NCBI RefSeq assembly: GCF_003148765.1 | Contig: NZ_QGGV01000002.1 | Span: 124,001-188,000, forward strand | DNA from: Silicimonas algicola | GTDB taxonomy: Bacteria > Pseudomonadota > Alphaproteobacteria > Rhodobacterales > Rhodobacteraceae | Length of the DNA stretch: 64,000 nucleotides | Direction of reading: 5' to 3' | In this document: one piece after another, positions 54,107-62,088 of the stretch | Layout: every line of letters starts with the position of its first letter | Numbering within the stretch: position 1 is the first letter of the stretch | The notes under the pieces: generated by a model | The model's input: the letters and a program-made list of their open reading frames with translations, nothing else | The model's database searches: none | What the model was told of the DNA's origin: nothing | Program-made: the position numbers and the translations under genes

Positions 54107-55299
54107 TGTGGCGCTCTTTCGCCTCGAACATGTTGACGATCCTGATCGTGGCCCTGATCGCGATTGCGGGCGTGATTGCCTGGGGACAGCGGGAGTACGT
54201 CGCGGAGGGGCCGCTGGAGGAAACGATCTGCGTGCAGGTGCCGCGGGGCGGGTCCATTGCGAAGGTGGCCGAGGGGCTTGAGGCGCAGGGTGCGATCTCG
54301 AACGCGACGATCTTCCGGCTGGGGTCCGATTACTCGGAGCGCTCGCCCGCGTTGAAAGCGGGCTCTTTCCTTGTCGAGCCCGGTGCGTCGATGCAGGAGA
54401 TCGTCGGTGTGCTGACGGGCACGGGCGTGTCGACCTGCGGGACTCAGGTGCGTTACCTCGTGCAGGTGGGCGGCCAGTTGATGCGGGTGCGCGAGCTGGA
54501 CAAGGACACGCAGCAATTCGTGGTGGCGGCGGAGTTCGATCCGAAGGCGGTCGAAACACCGCCTGCGGAATACCTGGAGGCGCTGGACGACGTGGCGACG
54601 GGCTTTGAGGTCGTCGTGACCGAGGGCGTCACGAGCTGGCAGGTGGCCGAGGCGCTGAAGGCGTCCGACCTCTTCGCGGGCGACCTGACCGAGGTGCCTG
54701 CCGAGGGCGCGCTTGCGCCGGGGTCCTACGAGATCCGTCCTGGTCAGGACCGGGGCGCGTTCCTGGATAACCTCGAGGCGATTCAGACCGCGCGTCTGGA
54801 TGCGGCCTGGGAAGCGCGGAGCGAGGATGCCCCGGTCGAGACGAAGGAGGAGGCGCTGATCCTCGCCTCGATCATCGAGAAGGAGACGGGGCTGCCGGAC
54901 GAGCGCTACCTTGTCGCGAGCGTCTTCGCGAACCGGCTGCGGGACGGGATCAGGCTTCAGACCGACCCGACGGTGATCTACGGCATCACCAAGGGGCAGG
55001 GCGTCCTGGGGCGGGGTATCCGGCAGAGCGAGCTTCGGGCGGAGACGCCATACAACACCTACGTCATCGAGGGGCTGCCGCCGACTCCGATCGCCAATCC
55101 GGGCGAGGACTCGATCAAGGCGGCGCTGGCGCCGGCGGAGTCGGAGTATGTGTTCTTCGTTGCGGACGGCACCGGAGGCCACGCCTTCGCGGTTACGCTG
55201 GAAGAGCACAACGCCAACGTCGCGCGGTGGCGAGAGATCGAGGCAGAACGTGCGGCGGCGGCTGAGGCTGCCGCTGAGACGGCGCCGGAAAACCAGTAG
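54106..55299 (+). CDS. mltG: Endolytic murein transglycosylase MltG
   Basis: A 397-aa inner-membrane enzyme that cuts new glycan strands. One N-terminal helix (about 9-26) is followed by a LysM-like region and the YceG catalytic domain: ILASIIEKETGLPDER with the catalytic Glu, VFANRLRDGIRLQTDPTVIYG, YNTYVIEGLPPTPIANPG, and FFVADGTGGHAFAVTLEEHN. An Ala/Glu-rich tail ends the protein. Pairing with fabF is common in proteobacteria. Confidence 0.94.
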   Translation: MWRSFASNMLTILIVALIAIAGVIAWGQREYVAEGPLEETICVQVPRGGSIAKVAEGLEAQGAISNATIFRLGSDYSERSPALKAGSFLVEPGASMQEIVGVLTGTGVSTCGTQVRYLVQVGGQLMRVRELDKDTQQFVVAAEFDPKAVETPPAEYLEALDDVATGFEVVVTEGVTSWQVAEALKASDLFAGDLTEVPAEGALAPGSYEIRPGQDRGAFLDNLEAIQTARLDAAWEARSEDAPVETKEEALILASIIEKETGLPDERYLVASVFANRLRDGIRLQTDPTVIYGITKGQGVLGRGIRQSELRAETPYNTYVIEGLPPTPIANPGEDSIKAALAPAESEYVFFVADGTGGHAFAVTLEEHNANVARWREIEAERAAAAEAAAETAPENQ

Positions 55300-55431
55300 C
55301 GATTCCCTTTCTGTTGGACGGAATTGGGCGGGGTAGGATCTGCTCGACGGCAGGGGCATTGGCCCGGTCCGGCCGGCTGTTGCGTGAGTTTTCGTTTGGA
55401 GGGCGTTGAAGACGCTCGGAAAGTCGCCGCG

Positions 55432-55446
55432 GTAACCATTCGTTAA
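55432..55446 (+). promoter_or_regulatory. CtrA-like site upstream of the GTA remnant
   Basis: GTAA-N7-TTAA (55432-55435 and 55443-55446, spacer CCATTCG) is one base from the TTAA-N7-TTAA consensus of the alphaproteobacterial regulator CtrA. In R. capsulatus GTA expression depends on CtrA, which makes the position suggestive. It lies in the ~300-bp gene-free stretch 55300-55602. Confidence 0.35.
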
Positions 55447-55489
55447 TCGCATCGTACGGTATTATCCAATTCTATCAACAACTTAAGGC

Positions 55490-55518
55490 TTGACCTTCAG
55501 GGCGGTCCGGGGTACACC
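55490..55518 (+). promoter_or_regulatory. Candidate sigma-70 promoter ahead of the GTA remnant
   Basis: TTGACC (55490-55495) and TACACC (55513-55518) are spaced by 17 bp. A transcript would begin near 55525, just before a terminator-like hairpin. Confidence 0.45.
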
Positions 55519-55544
55519 TTCAGGCAAGCTAGGAGACGTGGCAG

Positions 55545-55583
55545 CGCGGTTCGGGGTAAGTCCCGGTGCCGCGTTTTTCTTTT
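55545..55583 (+). terminator. Terminator or attenuator in the leader of the GTA remnant
   Basis: CGCGG (55545-55549) pairs with CCGCG (55569-55573), with inner GGG/CCC pairing, then TTTTTCTTTT (55574-55583). It ends 20 nt before the small-terminase-like ATG, so it may terminate a ~60-nt RNA from the promoter at 55490 or control entry into the genes. Confidence 0.6.
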
Positions 55584-55602
55584 CCATACCATGGGAGCGT
55601 GG

Positions 55603-55959
55603 ATGACAGACGATCCAGCCATTCTCGCCGGAACCTTCAAGTCGCGCAGGCTGCTGCTCTTAAGCGAGTCCGTGGTCAACGACATGCTCGACGTGTTCCA
55701 GGACGCTGCGACGGAGACGGCGAAGACCGCCGACAAGGCCTCGCTGGCCGAGATGAAGAGTGCGCTTCTCGTCTATTCGAAGGCGCGGAACGAACTGATA
55801 GACGAGGTGAAGAAACATGAAAAGCATGTCCTTGAAGCGAGAGGACTTATCGCGTCCGCCCCTATCGACTTCGACCGGCTTCGGGTTGAGATCGGGCGCT
55901 CTCTCGATCGCATCCGCACCGCGAGAGATGCAGAGGGAATTCCTGGAGGGTCTTTCTGA
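55603..55959 (+). CDS. Small-terminase-like protein of a GTA cluster (g1 position)
   Basis: A 118-aa, almost entirely helical protein with heptad-like regions (LLLLSESVVNDMLDVFQDAA and MKSALLVYSKARNELIDEVKKHEKHVLEAR). It lies immediately before, and overlaps, a large-terminase reading frame, which is where the GTA small terminase (g1) is found. GGGAG 5 nt upstream supports ATG 55603 over 55591. I infer the role from position, size and coiled-coil character; the sequence alone is not diagnostic. Confidence 0.6.
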   Translation: MTDDPAILAGTFKSRRLLLLSESVVNDMLDVFQDAATETAKTADKASLAEMKSALLVYSKARNELIDEVKKHEKHVLEARGLIASAPIDFDRLRVEIGRSLDRIRTARDAEGIPGGSF

Positions 55960-58315
55960 CCAGGCGCTGCGCGCGCTGCCGTATCTGTTCGACTTCTGGG
56001 CGCTTCCGCACCAGTTGCCGCCCGAAGATGCGGGCCAGTGGAAGACCTGGGTGGTCCTTGGCGGGCGCGGTGCCGGAAAGACGCGGGCGGGGGCCGAATG
56101 GGTCCGCTCGATGGTCGAGGGATCGGGGCCGACGGACGAGGGACGGGCGCGGCGTGTGGCGCTGGTGGGCGAGACCTTCGACCAGGCGCGCGACGTGATG
56201 GTCTTCGGCGAGAGCGGGATCCTGGCCTGCACGCCGCCGGACCGGACGCCGGTTTGGGAATCCGGGCGGCGGCGGTTGGTGTGGCCGAACGGGGCCGAGG
56301 CGAAGCTGTTCTCGGCGCATGATTACGAAGGGCTGCGGGGGCCCCAGTTCGACGCGGCCTGGCTTGACGAATTGGGCTGTGCCGCCGTCGACAAGGGGAC
56401 GAACGAGCCGAACCGTTTTCTCGACCCGAAGTCGTCGGAGTCGTCGTTGCCGAAGCATTCGACAGGCGCACGCGACGACCTGATCCAGATGCAATACCTG
56501 CGTGCGGTGTCGGAGTTTTGGTCCGACGCCGGAAACAACCCCGTCTCGGACGTCTATGGCGCGCAGATGATCGACACGGGACGCATGTTCGTTTGGGCTT
56601 GGGATGCGCGACCCTATCCCTGGTTTCCTGCCGATGCCGACGTCTGGGGCGATGGCGAGAACTATGCGCGCGGGCACTGGCTGAATGGTCGGGTGGCCTC
56701 GCGGACGCTTAACGGTGTCATCCGCAGCATCTGTGCGTCGCAGGGCATCGACGACATCGACGTCTCGGACGTCCGGGGCCTTGTCCGGGGCTATGCGGTC
56801 GAGGGCGGTGCTTCGGCGCGGGAGGCCTTGCAGCCGCTTCTTCTGGCACATGGTGTGGATGCGGTCGAACGCGAGGGGCAGGTCGTTTTCCGGACGCGCG
56901 ACGGACTCGTCGGCGAGACCCTCGAAACGGCGCTTTTCGCGCGCGACGAGGGGGAACCGGTTCTGTCGCGGACACGTCTGGCCGATGCCGAAGTCTCGGG
57001 GCGTGTGCGACTGACCTACGTCGAGGCCGATGGGAATTACGAGGCCCGCGCGACGGAGGGAATCTTTCCTGACGAGGTCACGACGGGCATAGCGCAGAGC
57101 GAGTTGCCTCTCGTCCTGACAGGAGGGAAAGCCCGATCCGTCGTCGACCGCTGGCTTGCCGAGGCGCGGGTTGCGCGCGAGGGCGCGACATTCTCGTTGC
57201 CGCCGTCTTCGGGTGTGAGGGCGGGCGATGTGGTCACGGTGGAGGGTGCCGATTATCGCGTGGACCGTCTCGAGGAGGCGGGCGCGCGACGGGTCGAAGC
57301 GGTACGTGTGGAGCGGGGTCTCTATCGTCCCTTCGTCGGGACGGATACCTTCGTCATGACGCAGCCGCATGTTCCGCCGCTGCCGGTCTGGGCGGAAATG
57401 ATGGACCTTCCGATCCTGCGGCCGGAGGCGGTGCCTGACGCGCCATGGATCGCGGCGGTCTCCGAACCCTGGCCGGGCGAGGTGGCCGTCTATTCATCCA
57501 TCGACGGGGAGCGCTGGAGTTTCGAGACCAGTCTCTCACGTCGCGCTGTCATGGGTGTGACGCTGAATGATCTTCCGGCGGCTCGGGTCGGGCTGTGGGA
57601 CAGGGGTCCCGATCTGTACGTGCGGCTGGCCTACGGCACCCTGGCGTCGGTCGACGACATGTCGCTGTTCGCAGGTGGCAACGTGGGCGTGATCGGGTCC
57701 TCCGATAGCCTAGACCGGGAGGTCTTCCAGTTCCGCGATGCGAAGCTTACGGCGCCCGAGACTTGGGCGCTGTCGCATCGGATGCGGGGGTTGCGCGGTA
57801 CGGAGGGGATCATGCCCGAAATCTGGCCTGCGGGATCGACGGTCGTCGTTCTGGACGCCGCCTTGCGACAGGTTGTCTTGCCGTCTGAGGCGCGCAGACT
57901 CGAGCGGCACTATCGGGTGGGGCCCGCGACGAAGCCGGTAGATCACCCGTCCTACATCGGCTTCACGCATATGGCGCGTGGTGTCGCGTTGCGTCCCTTC
58001 GCGCCGGTTCATTTGAGATTGGCTGTCGATGGAGCAGGGGCCCACCATTTCTCCTGGATACGCCAGCCACGGATTGACGGGGACAGCTGGACGCTGGCCG
58101 AGGTCCCCCTCGGCGAGGCGAGCGAGCGCTACCGGGTCGAGGTCTGGAGCGCGGGAACGCTTCGCAGGGCCAATGCGACAAGCGCGCCTGTCTTCACTTA
58201 TGCCGCGGCGGAGCGCGTCGCTGACGGCGTCACGGGACCCTACGACGTGAGGGTAGCGCAACTGTCGGACCTTTACGGACCGGGACTTGAAGCAAGGATC
58301 AACATCAATGACTGA
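55928..58315 (+). CDS. Chimeric GTA protein: large-terminase ATPase joined to C-terminal tail/host-specificity protein
   Basis: One open frame of 795 aa. Residues 1-149 match the GTA/phage large terminase: ALRALPYLFDFWALPHQLPP, Walker A GGRGAGKT (45-52), VALVGETFDQARDVMVFGESG and Walker B QFDAAWLDEL (140-149). From residue about 147 on it matches the GTA g15-type tail protein: LGCAAVDKGTN, FLDPKSSESSLP, WAWDARPYPWFP, NYARGHWLNGR, then baseplate-like domains. The terminase nuclease domain and the N-terminal half of g15 are gone. The join lies at about 56366-56380. ATG 55928 begins terminase similarity; ATG 55817 with GAGGTGAAG upstream is an alternative. Function is unlikely to be DNA packaging. 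Confidence 0.85.
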   Translation: MQREFLEGLSDQALRALPYLFDFWALPHQLPPEDAGQWKTWVVLGGRGAGKTRAGAEWVRSMVEGSGPTDEGRARRVALVGETFDQARDVMVFGESGILACTPPDRTPVWESGRRRLVWPNGAEAKLFSAHDYEGLRGPQFDAAWLDELGCAAVDKGTNEPNRFLDPKSSESSLPKHSTGARDDLIQMQYLRAVSEFWSDAGNNPVSDVYGAQMIDTGRMFVWAWDARPYPWFPADADVWGDGENYARGHWLNGRVASRTLNGVIRSICASQGIDDIDVSDVRGLVRGYAVEGGASAREALQPLLLAHGVDAVEREGQVVFRTRDGLVGETLETALFARDEGEPVLSRTRLADAEVSGRVRLTYVEADGNYEARATEGIFPDEVTTGIAQSELPLVLTGGKARSVVDRWLAEARVAREGATFSLPPSSGVRAGDVVTVEGADYRVDRLEEAGARRVEAVRVERGLYRPFVGTDTFVMTQPHVPPLPVWAEMMDLPILRPEAVPDAPWIAAVSEPWPGEVAVYSSIDGERWSFETSLSRRAVMGVTLNDLPAARVGLWDRGPDLYVRLAYGTLASVDDMSLFAGGNVGVIGSSDSLDREVFQFRDAKLTAPETWALSHRMRGLRGTEGIMPEIWPAGSTVVVLDAALRQVVLPSEARRLERHYRVGPATKPVDHPSYIGFTHMARGVALRPFAPVHLRLAVDGAGAHHFSWIRQPRIDGDSWTLAEVPLGEASERYRVEVWSAGTLRRANATSAPVFTYAAAERVADGVTGPYDVRVAQLSDLYGPGLEARININD

Positions 58316-59018
58316 GACGATTCGACTTGGGTTGCCGGTCCTGGCGCCGGCACAAGCACAGAAACATGTGACCGTGAACGAGGGTCTCGCGCGTCTCGAT
58401 GCGCTGGTCCAGCTTTCGATGGTCGGGGTCGATATCGTCGTCCCGCCCGTGTCGCCCGCCGAGGGCGACGTCTATGGTGTCGGCGAGGTGGCAACTGGTG
58501 CCTGGGCCGGACGAGACGGACAGATCGCGCTTTTTCTGAACGGAGGCTGGGCCTTCATCACGCCCGCGTCCGGCTGGCAGGGATGGTCAGAGGACGCCGG
58601 AACCCGCATCGTCTTCGACGGTAGGGCATGGATCGAAGGGGCGGGGGCTCTGTCCGCGCACGGCGCAGGTTTCGTTCACCGCGTCGTCGAGATCGACCAC
58701 GCCATAAGCGCCGGCGTCACTTCGACGGTGACGGCCGCCTTGCCCGGCGGCACCACGGTGTATGGCGTGACGGCGCGTGTCGTCTCGACACTTGGGGGCG
58801 CGTCTTCACTGGACATCGGCGTTTCGGGGTCCCCGACGCGCTACGGCTCGGGGATCGGAACGGCTCAGGGCTCGTGGGCACGAGGACTGACCGGCTCTCC
58901 CCTTGCGTACTACGCCGATACGGACCTTGTCCTCACCCCCACGGGGGGCGCATTCGCGGGGACAGGCGTCATCCGACTGGCCATCCACTTGGCGGAGTTG
59001 AGCCTTCCCCGCGCCTGA
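58308..59018 (+). CDS. DUF2793 domain protein next to the GTA tail gene
   Basis: A 236-aa protein. The N-terminal ~120 residues match DUF2793 (LPVLAPAQAQKHVTVNEGLARLDALVQL, PAEGDVYGVGEVATGAWAGRDGQIALFLNGGWAFITP). The C-terminal part is beta-rich (VHRVVEIDHAISAG to VIRLAIHLAEL), fitting a fibre or capping role on a tail. It overlaps the chimeric gene by 8 nt. Such genes often follow g15 in roseobacter GTA clusters. A short stem and T-run (about 59028-59053) follows. Confidence 0.8.
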   Translation: MTETIRLGLPVLAPAQAQKHVTVNEGLARLDALVQLSMVGVDIVVPPVSPAEGDVYGVGEVATGAWAGRDGQIALFLNGGWAFITPASGWQGWSEDAGTRIVFDGRAWIEGAGALSAHGAGFVHRVVEIDHAISAGVTSTVTAALPGGTTVYGVTARVVSTLGGASSLDIGVSGSPTRYGSGIGTAQGSWARGLTGSPLAYYADTDLVLTPTGGAFAGTGVIRLAIHLAELSLPRA

Positions 59019-59105
59019 ACAAGGCATTGCCTGAGGGCAGGGGCTTTTTTCTTGGAGCGACCTTGCTATCTGTTCTAGAACGCTCGCGTCAGGGAAGGAA
59101 GCGAC

Positions 59106-59921
59106 ATGGGCAAGGAACTGCCGCGGCTCACGCCTCTCGACCCGGTCTGGGACCGGATCAAGCAGGATGCGCATCAGGCGATCAACGATGAGCCGCTGAT
59201 CGGTGGCATGGTTCACGCGGCGGTGCTGCACCATGCGACGCTGGAAAGCGCGCTCTGCTATCGGTTCGCGCTGAAGCTGTCTTCGCCCGAGATGGACGCC
59301 CAGCTTCTGCGCGAAATCTCGGAAGAGGCCTATGCCGCTGACCCGAACCTGGGCGAGGCCGCGCGCGCGGACCTGGTTGCTATCTTCGAGCGCGATCCGG
59401 CCTGCCATCGGCTGCTTCAACCCCTGTTGTTCTTCAAGGGCTTCCAGGCGGTCCAAGCCTACCGTGTCGGCCACTGGCTGTGGACAGAGGGTCGCCGCGA
59501 TCTGGCCTACTTCATTCAGGCGCGCGTGAGCGAGGTCTTCGGCGTCGACATTCATCCGAACGCAGTCGTGGGCAAGGGCCTGATGATCGACCACGCTCAC
59601 TCCATCGTGGTCGGCGAGACGGCAGTCGTCGGGAACAACGTGTCGATGCTGCATTCCGTCACGCTGGGCGGAACCGGCAAGGAAGGTCACGACCGCCATC
59701 CCAAGGTAGGCGATGGCGTCTTGATCGGAGCAGGCGCGAAGGTGCTGGGGAACATCAAGGTCGGAAACTGCAGTCGGGTCGCCGCAGGGTCTGTCGTTCT
59801 TCAGGAAGTGCCGCCGTGCAAGACCGTCGCGGGTGTGCCAGCCCGCATCGTGGGCGAGGCGGGCTGCGATCAGCCGGCCTTGAGCATGGACCAGATCCTG
59901 GGCTCGGTCGGGACGGACTGA
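59106..59921 (+). CDS. cysE: Serine O-acetyltransferase
   Basis: A 271-aa enzyme making O-acetylserine, the first step of cysteine synthesis. The N-terminal helical domain (LTPLDPVWDRIKQDAHQAI) and the left-handed beta-helix with hexapeptide repeats are clear: VFGVDIHPNAVVGKGLMIDHAHSIVVGETAVVG with the catalytic His, then SVTLGGTGKEGHDRHPKVGDGVLIGAGAKVLG. AGGAAG precedes the ATG. cysK follows 70 nt later. Confidence 0.95.
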   Translation: MGKELPRLTPLDPVWDRIKQDAHQAINDEPLIGGMVHAAVLHHATLESALCYRFALKLSSPEMDAQLLREISEEAYAADPNLGEAARADLVAIFERDPACHRLLQPLLFFKGFQAVQAYRVGHWLWTEGRRDLAYFIQARVSEVFGVDIHPNAVVGKGLMIDHAHSIVVGETAVVGNNVSMLHSVTLGGTGKEGHDRHPKVGDGVLIGAGAKVLGNIKVGNCSRVAAGSVVLQEVPPCKTVAGVPARIVGEAGCDQPALSMDQILGSVGTD

Positions 59922-59991
59922 GTCAGGACTTCTTTCCGTCGCGACGTCTTTCCTGTTAGGTTCCACTTGAAGCCAAACAGGGGGTGTCGGA

Positions 59992-61059
59992 ATGAGCATT
60001 CGTCGAGCGAAGGGTCGCGGACATCTCTTCGACAGCATCTTGGACACTGTGGGTGACACACCGGTTGTGCGGATCAACCGTATCGGGCCGGATCACGTCA
60101 CCGTCTACGTCAAGTTCGAGGCGTTTAATCCCGCAGGGTCCGTGAAGGATCGCCTGGCCCTCAACATCATCGAAGCGGCAGAGCGCGATGGACGTCTGAA
60201 GCCCGGACAAGCGGTCGTCGAGGCGACGAGCGGCAACACCGGCATCGGGCTGGCAATGGTATGTGCCGCCAAGGGGTACCCCCTCGTCATCACGATGGCC
60301 GACAGCTTTTCGATCGAGCGGCGCAAGCTGATGCGATTCCTGGGAGCTCGGGTCGTTCTGACGCCGCGGGCGCAGAAAGGCCTGGGCATGTACCACAAGG
60401 CCAAGGAGCTTGCCGAGGCGAACGGCTGGTTCCTCGCAAGCCAGTTCGAGACGCCGGACAACGCCGATATCCACGAGACGACCACAGCGGCCGAGATCCT
60501 CGGCGATTTCGACGGGCAGCGTCTGGATTATTTCGTCACAGGCTATGGCACCGGCGGAACGGTCACCGGTGTTGGGCGAGTGTTGCGGCGCGAGCGACCG
60601 GACACGAAGATCATCCTCTCGGAGCCGGCAAACGCGCAGATCGTGGGGTCGGGTCGTGCCAACGACCGGAACGAGGCGCACCAGCCGACGGCAAGCCATC
60701 CCGATTTTCAGCCCCATCCGATCCAGGGGTGGACGCCCGACTTCATCCCTTGGGTGCTTCAGGAGGCAATCGACGAAAAGCTGTACGACGAGCTTATTCC
60801 CGTGGCGGGTCCGGACGGCATCCATTGGTCGCGAGAGCTGGCGCGCAAGGAAGGAATCTTCACCGGCGTGTCGGGCGGATCGACATTTGCGGTCACCATG
60901 GGCTTGGCAGAGACGGCGCCCGAAGGGTCGGTCCTCTTGTGCATGCTGCCCGACACAGGTGAGCGTTACCTGTCGACACCGCTGTTCGAGGGCGTGACCG
61001 AGGACATGGACGACGACGAAATGGCGCTGTCTCTGTCGACGCCGGGCTTCCAGCTCTGA
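59992..61059 (+). CDS. cysK: Cysteine synthase
   Basis: A 355-aa PLP enzyme combining O-acetylserine with sulfide. PLP lysine K52 is in NPAGSVKDRL, with the substrate loop TSGNTGIGLAM and phosphate loop YGTGGTVTGVGR; PDTGERYLSTPLF is near the end. It is longer than the ~310-aa norm, with additions between strands (TASHPDFQPHPIQGWTPDF) and a C-terminal acidic tail. GGGGGTGTCGGA lies before the ATG. It is paired with cysE. Confidence 0.93.
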   Translation: MSIRRAKGRGHLFDSILDTVGDTPVVRINRIGPDHVTVYVKFEAFNPAGSVKDRLALNIIEAAERDGRLKPGQAVVEATSGNTGIGLAMVCAAKGYPLVITMADSFSIERRKLMRFLGARVVLTPRAQKGLGMYHKAKELAEANGWFLASQFETPDNADIHETTTAAEILGDFDGQRLDYFVTGYGTGGTVTGVGRVLRRERPDTKIILSEPANAQIVGSGRANDRNEAHQPTASHPDFQPHPIQGWTPDFIPWVLQEAIDEKLYDELIPVAGPDGIHWSRELARKEGIFTGVSGGSTFAVTMGLAETAPEGSVLLCMLPDTGERYLSTPLFEGVTEDMDDDEMALSLSTPGFQL

Positions 61060-61062
61060 CGA

Positions 61063-61548
61063 TCAGGTCTTTGCGCCGAAGGGCCGGTCGATGACGGCGA
61101 GGTCGACGAGATTCCACGTCAGCTTCTCGTTGCGGTAAAGACGTTTGCCGCGCCGCGGATAGTCCGACACGTCGTGGGCCTTGCGCTGGCTTACCGCAAG
61201 GCAGCGCAGCGCCACTTCGCCCGTGTTCTTCAGCGAATGGGCAAGTCCGCCCTTGCGGCATCCGATGAAATCGCCCGGTCCGATCTGGAAACTTTCGGAA
61301 CCGACACGGGCGATACCCGTGCCCTCGATCACATAAAGGCACTCCTCCTCGTGGTAGTGCTTGTGGTGTTCGGTGCTTTCGTCGCCGGGCGCCACCTCGA
61401 TCAGGGCAAAGCCGATCTCCTCCATCCCCGTCAGTTCGCCGAGCGCTTTCTCGACTCGGCGCGCGCCGTCGTTCAGGAAATGCGTCCTGAGTGTGCCGGG
61501 CAGGGCATCGATGTCCCGCCGGGTGAGAATGTAGGTCTCCTTAAGCAT
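61063..61548 (-). CDS. Cupin-domain protein
   Basis: A 161-aa single-domain cupin. The metal-binding histidines and Glu are in HHKHYHEEECLYVIEGTG (about residues 62-79) and the second motif is around GLAHSLKNTG. An N-terminal helix precedes the barrel. Such proteins may be isomerases, dioxygenases or sensors, and nothing around it decides. It is convergent with cysK, 3 bp apart. Confidence 0.85.
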   Translation of the reverse strand: MLKETYILTRRDIDALPGTLRTHFLNDGARRVEKALGELTGMEEIGFALIEVAPGDESTEHHKHYHEEECLYVIEGTGIARVGSESFQIGPGDFIGCRKGGLAHSLKNTGEVALRCLAVSQRKAHDVSDYPRRGKRLYRNEKLTWNLVDLAVIDRPFGAKT

Positions 61549-61612
61549 CTCGCCTCCTGCGTACCGCGGACCGGTTGCCGCGTCTCCTAGCAGGTCAGAG
61601 GTGTCGAACGCG

Positions 61613-61954
61613 TTAAGCGACGCCGACCAGTTGGTCGAAGGCTTCGAGTGCCTTGACGCCGTACATGTAAGCCGGTCCGCCTCCCATCATCACGGCGACC
61701 GAGATCGTGTCGGCCACATCCTCGCGGCTGGCGCCGGCCCTTGCGGCGGCATGGACGTGGAAGCCGATGCAATCGACGCAGCGGGTGGCGATGCCGATAC
61801 CAAGCGCCACCAGTTCCTTCTCGCGGACCGTCATCGCGCCTTCGGCCATCGCCGCGCGGTGTAGCGCGGTGAACCCATGGCCCGTTTCGGGCCTGAGACC
61901 GCGGAACGTGTTCAGGTTCGCGCTTGTCTCGTCGAGGTGGTGCTTCCAGTCCAT
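61613..61954 (-). CDS. Carboxymuconolactone decarboxylase/AhpD-like protein
   Basis: A 113-aa protein with the AhpD redox signature CVDCIGFHVH (CxxC plus downstream His), within ELVALGIGIATRCVDCIGFHVHAAARAGASREDVADTISVAVMMGGGPAYMYG. Unlike the CMD-type protein in the nuo cluster, it keeps the catalytic cysteines, so alkyl-hydroperoxide-linked disulfide reductase activity is plausible. Confidence 0.88.
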   Translation of the reverse strand: MDWKHHLDETSANLNTFRGLRPETGHGFTALHRAAMAEGAMTVREKELVALGIGIATRCVDCIGFHVHAAARAGASREDVADTISVAVMMGGGPAYMYGVKALEAFDQLVGVA

Positions 61955-62041
61955 GATACATCCTTTCCGGTCTCGGAAAGGATCTGGCCCGGGTGATGTC
62001 CCCGAGCCTTGTCCTGGATCAACCCGGTTTCATCGGCCCGG

Positions 62042-62079
62042 AAATATCCCGGGGAGCGCGAGGGGCAGCGCCCCTCGCC
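62042..62079 (-). repeat. Dispersed hairpin repeat, copy B
   Basis: On the - strand this matches copy A at 38775: the hairpin core CGAGGGGCGCTGCCCCTCG is identical (complement of 62059-62077) and is followed by CGCTCCCCGGGATATTTC. It begins about 10 nt after the pdhC stop in the direction of transcription, as copy A does after the ABC gene. Likely a terminator. Confidence 0.65.
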
Positions 62080-62088
62080 GGGCCTTGG

